10,794 bases of DNA from Arenicella sp. (GTDB lineage Bacteria; Pseudomonadota; Gammaproteobacteria; Arenicellales; Arenicellaceae): positions 1 to 10,794 of the forward strand of contig JALZWI010000284.1 of NCBI GenBank assembly GCA_023299895.1, written 5' to 3'. The position numbers and the translations under genes are program-made. The notes beneath the pieces are model-generated. The model made no database searches. It was not told the DNA's origin and saw nothing but the letters and a program-made list of their open reading frames with translations. Below are positions 6,102 through 10,794 of this stretch, piece after piece (within the stretch, counting starts at the first letter, position 1; the number at the start of each line of letters is the position of its first letter).

Positions 6102-8363
6102 TTAAATTTTTCCCCAACGTCGGCGTAATACCCATTCAATAACTTTAAACATCAATAACAATATAAACAACAATGGAATACTCCATAGTGGATCACGTTG
6201 TTGTTCGGTAATACCGGCTTTAGACCGAGAAATAGCAAACGGTAGTTCTTCTAAATTGTCTGCTTGCCAATATTGGCCACCTGTCAAGTCAGCGAGTCGT
6301 TCTAATTGAGCACGATCTTGACGAATATTAAAAAACTCAGCATGATTTTCAGGCATATCAAACGCTAATCTTGCGCTGTCTAATAGTTCACCATTCTGGC
6401 TGGCAATTGCCTCTGCATAAAATACTCCTGTTGAAGCCAGCGGTAGTTCGGCTTGATACACACCGGATTCACCCGCCACAGATCGCATTTCGACTCGTTG
6501 TGATTCAATGTCTTGCTCATTGCTGATGAACACTGAGATGCGTACGTCATCCAAATTCTCAAAATCAGCATCACTCACTTCAGTGCGCAATTCAACCTTA
6601 CCTGTTTGTACATCGGCAGTAAAATCAAATTGTTTGCGAGTATCTACCACATGAGATCGCACTAATTGCCGCCAAAATCGATGATGGCGGTCATCGTCAG
6701 CTGGCAAATTCATTTGCCAACGCCAACTCGCAGCTGTTGCAAATATACTGGCTTTGCCTTTGCCATACGGCTGCGTTATCAATAATGGAGTACCATTATC
6801 CATACTTAACAAGGTGCTCGCAGCAGGTCGTAACGTTCCCAGCGTTTGATAATCACTGAGCGGAGGCAGGCTTTGCCATAACTCAAAATTATCGTCTTCG
6901 TTCTCCGCAAACTTAAGCATGGTCGAACTTATGCCTGAACTAGTTAATTGCGCTTGAGCTGGTTCACGCACAAAACTATTTTGTACCTCTTTAAGTCTGG
7001 CTGGTAATAGTTGTCCTACTTGCGAATTTCCCCAGCCACCCTCGGCTAAGCCATGACGACCTGCTAACATAATTAAACTACCGCCACGATCATTAACAAA
7101 ATCAAAAATTATTTTCTGTTGAGTTTCATTGAACCGCGGCGCAGCCACTGAACCAATAATGATTGCGTCATAACTAAAAAGCTCTTCCTTAGTCACCGGG
7201 AAGCCTTCAGCTAGTTGCGATGAAGTCTCAATACCCTGACGATAGAATTTATTATCACTGACCCAGAGCAAGGTATGTAGATCTAAAGTAGAATCAGATT
7301 CGAGTGCCCGACGAATAAATTTATATTCCCAACGTGGTTCACCATCGATGTATAAAATTTGGTAACTACCATTACGTACTTCGAGTAGTTGTGACACGCT
7401 ATTATTTTGCAGATTTCTTTCACCGTCTAGAGGATCCAACACGAACCGAATGTCTTTAAACCCTTGTGCGCCTGCATCGAATTCTATCGATGTGTTCGTA
7501 ATGGTACTGACGGACGCTTCGTTATTAATAGATGCTTCAGGGATTTGTAGATTTACTTCTTGCGCAGTGATGTAGCGATCTCCGTCATAGATTTTTACCC
7601 GAGCTACGCTTGATGCATCGTGACGAATACCAATATCAGCTTTGATCAACGTATTGGGTAATACCGTAGACGGCATCTGCAAATTAGTAATCTCCAAGTC
7701 TTCTGATATCGCCGTGCGGCCAAATCCAATGGTATGAATTGGCACATCATAAGCGGCTATTTCAGCCAATTGATCCGCGCTTAACGCCCCAGAAGTTGAT
7801 TGTGTATCAACTCCGTCGGTTGCTAGAACAATTGCACCGATAGACTTGGTGGATGCTTGCTGTAAAATATTAAGTAAGGAACTGCCTAAATTTGACTGAG
7901 CTTGCGGTGCAGGAATATCACTAAAGTCATCTAGCTTTAGCTCTTTATCAGCATAGACATAATGTTGTACTTGATAACTTTTACTAATTTCTTGCAACGG
8001 CTCAGACTCAAAAGCGTCTAGCGCCTGGTCTATACGCGGATTTTCAGACTCACCATAAGCCATGCTTTGCGAACCATCTAACACAAAGACAATATCGTTT
8101 TCTGTATCTAATAATCGTTCGGTAACCAACACCGGCTGGGTAAACATCATAAAAAGAATTGAAAAAACACTCAACTGTAGAATTCCAAGCAAGACCATTC
8201 GCCACCATGCAAAGGAACGAAATGCCTTAACCATAGAAACACATAACAGAACAACAGCACAGGAAGTAACGGTTACCACCATCCATATCGGCACATGCAT
8301 ATCAAAGGCTAAATTTGCCTCTTGATAATGAGCCAGCGGGTAACTAAATAAAAGTTCAAACAT
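6102..8363 (-). CDS. Inner-membrane VWA protein with glutamine-amidotransferase-like domain
   Basis: A 753-aa protein, probably the first gene of the operon. The N-terminus (MFELLFSYPLAHYQ) matches my recollection of the opening of related large VWA membrane proteins, which supports this start although only a weak GAGG lies upstream. Membrane segments are at about 26-44 and 56-75, separated by a short basic loop, and at about 727-746 followed by RRRWGK. The basic ends put the large central part in the periplasm (inference). A VWA domain starts near residue 90 with intact DGSQS (D96, S98, S100) and ATDG (181-184). After a beta-rich linker comes a class-I glutamine-amidotransferase-like fold from about 332 (YIDGEPRWEYKFIRRAL, later DAIIIGSVAAPRF). 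No cysteine sits at the expected nucleophile elbow, so this domain is probably structural or binding. The stop is 2 bases before the next start. Confidence 0.88.
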   Translation of the reverse strand: MFELLFSYPLAHYQEANLAFDMHVPIWMVVTVTSCAVVLLCVSMVKAFRSFAWWRMVLLGILQLSVFSILFMMFTQPVLVTERLLDTENDIVFVLDGSQSMAYGESENPRIDQALDAFESEPLQEISKSYQVQHYVYADKELKLDDFSDIPAPQAQSNLGSSLLNILQQASTKSIGAIVLATDGVDTQSTSGALSADQLAEIAAYDVPIHTIGFGRTAISEDLEITNLQMPSTVLPNTLIKADIGIRHDASSVARVKIYDGDRYITAQEVNLQIPEASINNEASVSTITNTSIEFDAGAQGFKDIRFVLDPLDGERNLQNNSVSQLLEVRNGSYQILYIDGEPRWEYKFIRRALESDSTLDLHTLLWVSDNKFYRQGIETSSQLAEGFPVTKEELFSYDAIIIGSVAAPRFNETQQKIIFDFVNDRGGSLIMLAGRHGLAEGGWGNSQVGQLLPARLKEVQNSFVREPAQAQLTSSGISSTMLKFAENEDDNFELWQSLPPLSDYQTLGTLRPAASTLLSMDNGTPLLITQPYGKGKASIFATAASWRWQMNLPADDDRHHRFWRQLVRSHVVDTRKQFDFTADVQTGKVELRTEVSDADFENLDDVRISVFISNEQDIESQRVEMRSVAGESGVYQAELPLASTGVFYAEAIASQNGELLDSARLAFDMPENHAEFFNIRQDRAQLERLADLTGGQYWQADNLEELPFAISRSKAGITEQQRDPLWSIPLLFILLLMFKVIEWVLRRRWGKI

Positions 8364-8431
8364 CTAGGCTATTGTAGCCTCACAATATGTAATTTGGTGT
8401 CAATCTAGAACTAAAAGTATTAAAACAGATA

Positions 8432-8461
8432 ATTATTATGGTTCTATTAGATTCTGTTCAA
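8432..8461 (-). promoter_or_regulatory. Candidate sigma-70 promoter of the VWA-MoxR operon
   Basis: The minus strand reads TTGAAC (8461-8456), an 18-base spacer and AATAAT (8437-8432), matching the -35 box at 4 of 6 and the -10 box at 5 of 6 positions. The start of transcription would fall near 8425, giving a leader of about 60 bases before the ATG at 8363. A second possible -35 box, TTGACA (8403-8398), lies closer, but its only good -10 match, TACAAT (8376-8371), is 21 bases away and would leave almost no leader, so I prefer the first. Confidence 0.4.
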
Positions 8462-8472
8462 TTATTAATACG

Positions 8473-8491
8473 ATGTTTAGAAAATAAACAT
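8473..8491. repeat. 7-bp inverted repeat ATGTTTA-N5-TAAACAT, possible operator
   Basis: A perfect two-arm palindrome with a 5-base centre lies 11 bases upstream of the candidate -35 box of the operon. Its centre would be near -57 relative to the inferred start, a place where an activator could bind. No U-tract follows on either strand, so it does not look like a terminator. The AT-rich context means that chance occurrence is possible. Confidence 0.3.
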
Positions 8492-8513
8492 GCGGATATT
8501 TTTGCTTTTTCTT

Positions 8514-8539
8514 CAGAACATCAAAACTTTTTTGTTCTG
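8514..8539. repeat. Inverted repeat CAGAACA / TGTTCTG
   Basis: Seven-base arms (8514-8520 and 8533-8539) flank a 12-base loop, downstream of the stop of the 164-aa gene at 8582. On the minus strand the second arm is followed by AAGAAAAAG rather than a U-tract, so an intrinsic terminator is not well supported. It could be a processed 3' end or a weak or factor-dependent stop for that gene. Confidence 0.3.
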
Positions 8540-8581
8540 GTCAGTATAACTTTTTATATAGGCAAGTATAAGTTGCTGTAA

Positions 8582-9076
8582 CTACTCGCTTAGTTTTGCT
8601 AAATCTGAGAACACGATTTGAATACGCCTTTCAAAGCCAGGAATATTGTATTGCAATAACGCTCTGCTAGACCGTTCTTTCTCGATGAAATTAATCCACT
8701 CGGCTTTTGCGCCTGGGTTTTCATGTAAAAAAACCGAAAACTGATGGATCGCGACATGAGCATCACTGCCTAACCTGTCTCTAGCCTGCGACAAGGCTTC
8801 AGCACTATCCCAAGTATTTCTAAGCATGTTTGTATAAATGATTGCTGAGCTGTCATCCAGATCTTCACCAGCATTGCCTCTAATCCATATTTCAATATTC
8901 TCATTAATCCCATCCCTCAGTTCAATATTTATTTCTGCCCGAAAAAAATCTTGTTCTGCCGACGAAATTAGTTGCGATTGACGCATTTCAAAACCAACAA
9001 ATAGCAGCGACCCGGCAATTGAAAGAACACCAATGACTTCAATCAATCTATTCTTGTTTAGTAATTTAAAAGTCAT
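8582..9076 (-). CDS. Uncharacterised small protein with one N-terminal membrane segment
   Basis: A 164-aa protein. Residues about 12-30 (EVIGVLSIAGSLLFVGFEM) form one hydrophobic helix preceded by basic residues, so the rest (31-164) probably lies outside the cytoplasmic face or along the membrane. The segment VGFEMRQSQ resembles the start of many small marine-bacterial hypothetical proteins of the type 'G-x-x-x-x-LLF/YVGxExRQ-N/S' (recollection, not checked). The soluble part is helical and acidic, without cysteine or any recognisable catalytic motif. No clear Shine-Dalgarno precedes the ATG, and the 90 bases upstream are very AT-rich. It lies between the ribosomal-protein terminator and the VWA-MoxR operon, 218 bases from the latter, so it is probably a separate transcription unit. 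I cannot assign a function. Confidence 0.7.
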   Translation of the reverse strand: MTFKLLNKNRLIEVIGVLSIAGSLLFVGFEMRQSQLISSAEQDFFRAEINIELRDGINENIEIWIRGNAGEDLDDSSAIIYTNMLRNTWDSAEALSQARDRLGSDAHVAIHQFSVFLHENPGAKAEWINFIEKERSSRALLQYNIPGFERRIQIVFSDLAKLSE

Positions 9077-9172
9077 GGTTGCTAATTAAAGTGTATTGAA
9101 TGATTTACCAATTGTATTTATTTAATTTATTAAATGCGAATTTGTTTAATCCTTTGCAACAATATCGCATAA

Positions 9173-9197
9173 AAAAACCAGCGCTGGGCTGGTTTTT
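9173..9197 (-). terminator. Intrinsic terminator after rpmG
   Basis: A perfect 10-bp stem (AAAAACCAGC 9173-9182 with GCTGGTTTTT 9188-9197) with a 5-base loop. On the minus strand it ends in a run of seven U residues. It lies 85 bases after the rpmG stop and separates the ribosomal genes from the 164-aa gene. The other strand also gives GGTTTTT, so it could act in both directions. Confidence 0.85.
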
Positions 9198-9282
9198 CTT
9201 AGATATCAAAAACTATCTAGCTACTCCGGAAGACGTCGTTCTTCTGCCTCTATGCAGCCTCGACGTTCATTAACCCTGAACT

Positions 9283-9438
9283 TTATTTAATCTTAGCTTC
9301 TTTGTATTCAACGTGTTTACGTACAACTGGATCGTACTTTTTGATAACCATTTTTTCAGTCATTGTACGTTTGTTTTTAGTCGTTGTGTAATAGTGACCA
9401 GTGCCAGCACTTGACACTAATTTAATTTTATCTCTCAT
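9283..9438 (-). CDS. rpmG: 50S ribosomal protein L33
   Basis: My translation gives a 51-aa protein starting [20 protein letters not shown] and ending VEYKEAKIK, clearly L33 of the bacterial large subunit. It lacks the CxxC zinc-ribbon pairs, so it is the zinc-independent form usual in Proteobacteria. It is a few residues shorter at the N-terminus than the E. coli protein, which begins MAKGIREKIK. An AGGA 9 bases before the ATG supports the chosen start. It lies 29 bases after rpmB, and the two are surely co-transcribed. mutM, which follows in E. coli, is absent here. Confidence 0.97.
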   Translation of the reverse strand: MRDKIKLVSSAGTGHYYTTTKNKRTMTEKMVIKKYDPVVRKHVEYKEAKIK

Positions 9439-9467
9439 AATCGTATTCCTAGGTCTATTTTAGAGGT

Positions 9468-9704
9468 TTAAACTTTTACGCCGTTTGCACGTAAGTCTTT
9501 CAACACTACATCAATACCTTTCTTATCGATAATGCGAATGCCTTTAGTAGAAACACGTAGACGAACCCAGCGGCTCTCGCTTTCTACCCAAAATTTACGG
9601 TAATGTAAATTTGGCACGAAGGTACGACGGGTTCTGTTTTTAGCGTGTGATACGTTGTTACCAAAAACCGTACTTTTACCAGTAATCTGACATACTCTAG
9701 ACAT
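9468..9704 (-). CDS. rpmB: 50S ribosomal protein L28
   Basis: A 78-aa protein of the standard length for L28, starting [10 protein letters not shown] and containing [19 protein letters not shown] and the C-terminal region [16 protein letters not shown]. It is a structural protein of the large ribosomal subunit. Only one N-terminal cysteine is present, so it is not the zinc-binding four-cysteine variant. A TAGG sequence about 8 bases upstream serves as ribosome binding site. It is the first gene of the rpmB-rpmG unit, 784 bases downstream of radC. Confidence 0.98.
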   Translation of the reverse strand: MSRVCQITGKSTVFGNNVSHAKNRTRRTFVPNLHYRKFWVESESRWVRLRVSTKGIRIIDKKGIDVVLKDLRANGVKV

Positions 9705-9728
9705 TGTTCTAACCTAAAAACTCGTTTA

Positions 9729-9760
9729 ATTGTATTGATTTATGCGGTCAGTCTTGCCAA
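9729..9760 (-). promoter_or_regulatory. Weak candidate promoter of rpmB-rpmG
   Basis: The minus strand carries TTGGCA (9760-9755) and TACAAT (9734-9729), but the 20-base spacer is longer than ideal. A 5-bp inverted repeat (TGCGG 9742-9746 with CCGCA 9761-9765) overlaps the spacer. The -10 box lies 25 bases before the rpmB start, leaving a short leader. This is a plausible but unproven site. Confidence 0.3.
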
Positions 9761-9943
9761 TCCGCAATCAGGGTGCGATTTATACCAGAAAAGTCATTGA
9801 AAATACAATATTTTTTACTGAAAGGAACCTCATACATTACCTGCGCATGAATCCACAAGAATCGCTGCTTATAAATGGCTTAAAATTAGACACATCAGGA
9901 TTCTATATTAAAGAAAAAACTTATTTGCACAAAGTTCCATAGC

Positions 9944-10006
9944 CTTCTTCTAAAATAGTTCTCTTTTAAAATAGTCATTTTTTAGAATCGCCCTCTTTTT
10001 TAGTCA
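9944..10006. repeat. Degenerate short tandem repeats
   Basis: Two adjacent 17-base units, CTTCTTCTAAAATAGTT (9944-9960) and CTCTTTTAAAATAGTCA (9961-9977), are followed by two weaker copies with the core TTTTTTAGAATC and CTCTTTTTTAGTCA. The core shared by the units is TTTTAxAATAGT. The sequence is of low complexity and no function is visible. Confidence 0.4.
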
Positions 10007-10127
10007 TATCAGACGTTATGTGTCTGCCATTCGGCGTTTCATTTACCTAAAGATATTTTTAATTGTAAATCATTATTCACTGCTAACTTTTAGCTTTAAT
10101 TTCAAACACACTCCTTTTAAATAGACG

Positions 10128-10157
10128 AAAAAAAAGGCCAGCTAAACAACGCTGGCC
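10128..10157 (-). terminator. Intrinsic terminator in the radC-rpmB spacer
   Basis: A perfect 7-bp GC-rich stem (GGCCAGC 10136-10142 with GCTGGCC 10151-10157) and an 8-base loop, followed on the minus strand by eight U residues (10135-10128). It is strongly directional for minus-strand transcription. It lies 330 bases beyond the radC stop, so it ends either a long radC 3' UTR or a separate short transcript starting inside the spacer. Confidence 0.85.
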
Positions 10158-10488
10158 AAAAAGGGGCATACACTATTCGGGGAGGAAAGTACTAAAATCG
10201 ATTCTTAAGACCAATAGTTAAATCGGTTAAAGGGTTTCGTTCCTTTGGTTTGATCTTTCTCATTTCGCAATTCTTCTGTAGAAAAAATATTTTGTTGATT
10301 TTGTTCCGCATTCACGACAAATTAATAATGCTTATACAACTACAAAAGAAAGGCTTAAGTCATGAACCATCATTACAATAATGTAAAGTATGAATTACCT
10401 CATATAAACGGTCTCGCGCGTACTGACTTATCAGTAACGATAAAAATAATTCTGCTTAAAATGAAGGAACTAAAGAATTTTCTGCTTA

Positions 10489-10794
10489 CTACAACACACC
10501 CATTTCAGCCAGAGAAACAACTTCAGCATTACCGACCACAAAGTGATCAAGTAACTTGATTCCAACCATACCAAGTGCCAAATAGAGGTTTTCAGTTAAC
10601 GTTTTATCTGACATGCTCGGTTCAGCGACTCCAGAGGGATGGTTGTGCGCGACGATCATTGCGGCGGCATTGTGTCGCAAGGCTTCCTTAACCACTTCGC
10701 GAATCGGCACAGACGCATTATCAATCGTGCCTCGAAATAATTCTTGATGATGAATAACTCGATGCTTACTATCTAAAAACAGAGCAAAAAACAC
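10489..10794 (-). CDS. radC: RadC family JAMM-domain protein, partial (5' end off the right edge)
   Basis: The visible 101-102 residues are the C-terminal JAB1/MPN (JAMM) domain. They contain ELFRGTI (E18 of the fragment as likely metal-site glutamate) and AHNHPSG...EPSMSD, in which H50, H52 and D63 of the fragment fit the zinc ligands. Intact RadC is about 220 residues, so roughly half, including the helix-hairpin-helix N-terminus, lies beyond the window; the apparent GTG at the edge is not the real start. Despite its old name, a DNA-repair role in E. coli has been withdrawn, and its biochemical activity is unclear. The linkage radC-rpmB-rpmG is conserved in gammaproteobacteria, although the spacer here is long. 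Confidence 0.93.
   Translation of the reverse strand: MFFALFLDSKHRVIHHQELFRGTIDNASVPIREVVKEALRHNAAAMIVAHNHPSGVAEPSMSDKTLTENLYLALGMVGIKLLDHFVVGNAEVVSLAEMGVL

Larger units (their letters stand above)
9705..10488. other. Long AT-rich spacer between radC and rpmB
   Basis: These 784 bases hold no gene I can support. Visible elements are the weak rpmB promoter, degenerate short repeats (9944-10006), a minus-strand terminator (10128-10157) and AT-rich sequence with several frames of 36-66 codons. The plus-strand frames at 9742-9942 and 10362-10559 lack family resemblance; the second has a GAAAGG 9-10 bases before its ATG but runs antisense into radC. On the minus strand, 10192-10311 (39 codons, ending DLTIGLKNRF) and 10205-10315 (36 codons, GTG start) overlap in different frames, neither with a ribosome binding site. 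The stretch may contain a small RNA or the decayed end of a lost gene. Confidence 0.5.

Noticed and set aside
6100..6135. Upstream ATG at 6135 for the caspase-like protein
   Set aside because: It would add 12 polar residues before the signal peptide and overlap the preceding gene by 34 bases; the ATG at 6099 fits the signal peptide better.
6380..6574. Minus-strand frame of 64 codons
   Set aside because: An out-of-frame shadow within the 753-aa VWA gene.
8062..8325. Plus-strand frame of 87 codons
   Set aside because: Antisense to the membrane segments and VWA start of the 753-aa gene; no independent support.
1..8363. Canonical Bat aerotolerance operon
   Set aside because: MoxR, DUF58 and a BatA-like protein are present, but the order and the caspase-like, peptidase and amidotransferase-like members do not match the classical batA-E set.
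8514..8539. Intrinsic terminator of the 164-aa gene
   Set aside because: The stem is AT-rich with a 12-base loop and no U-tract on the minus strand, so I list it only as an inverted repeat.
9742..9942. Plus-strand frame of 66 codons in the spacer
   Set aside because: No Shine-Dalgarno before the ATG, no recognised family, and it overlaps the rpmB promoter region.
1..10794. CRISPR array, tRNA, rRNA, insertion sequence or phage gene
   Set aside because: I saw no regular repeat-spacer pattern, tRNA-like cloverleaf, transposase motif or paired terminal repeats anywhere in the window.

Overview
The window looks like chromosomal DNA from a marine-type gammaproteobacterium of low to moderate GC (roughly 40-45% by eye). 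The taxon is inferred from the ribosomal proteins L28 and L33 (L33 is the cysteine-free form seen in Proteobacteria), from the linkage radC - rpmB - rpmG, and from signal peptides and envelope proteins of Gram-negative style. Every gene I can support lies on the minus strand, so transcription runs from right to left.

Right part (about 9173-10794): the 3' end of radC (JAMM-domain protein) runs in from the right edge. A 780-bp non-coding stretch follows. It holds one clear minus-strand intrinsic terminator, degenerate short repeats and several doubtful micro-ORFs. After it come rpmB (L28) and rpmG (L33), closed by a strong hairpin terminator. Next is a 164-residue single-membrane-segment protein that I cannot assign.

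Left part (8363 down to 1, continuing beyond the left edge): a tightly packed cluster of six genes, almost certainly one operon. In order of transcription it encodes (1) a 753-aa inner-membrane protein with a von Willebrand A (VWA) domain and a glutamine-amidotransferase-like fold; (2) a secreted caspase/C13-like protein whose catalytic cysteine position is serine and which carries an EF-hand-like calcium loop; (3) a secreted TPR protein with an embedded HExxH peptidase-MA (gluzincin) domain; (4) a MoxR-type AAA+ ATPase; (5) a DUF58 protein with a VWA-like fold; and (6) a BatA-like membrane VWA protein, cut by the window edge. Start and stop codons overlap or are 2-6 bases apart at four of the five junctions. 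The only larger gap (43 bases) is before moxR.

How they may work together: MoxR ATPases generally act as chaperones or remodellers with VWA partners, and DUF58 is the usual cytoplasmic partner. The basic loops between the first two membrane segments of both VWA membrane proteins suggest that their VWA domains face the periplasm, where the signal peptides would also send the caspase-like protein and the metallopeptidase. I therefore read the cluster as a trans-envelope MoxR-VWA system with a periplasmic protease and pseudoprotease module. The individual families are known. The function of this combination is, as far as I know, not established, and it is the most interesting item in the window. 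A plausible promoter with an adjacent 7-bp inverted repeat lies upstream of the first gene.
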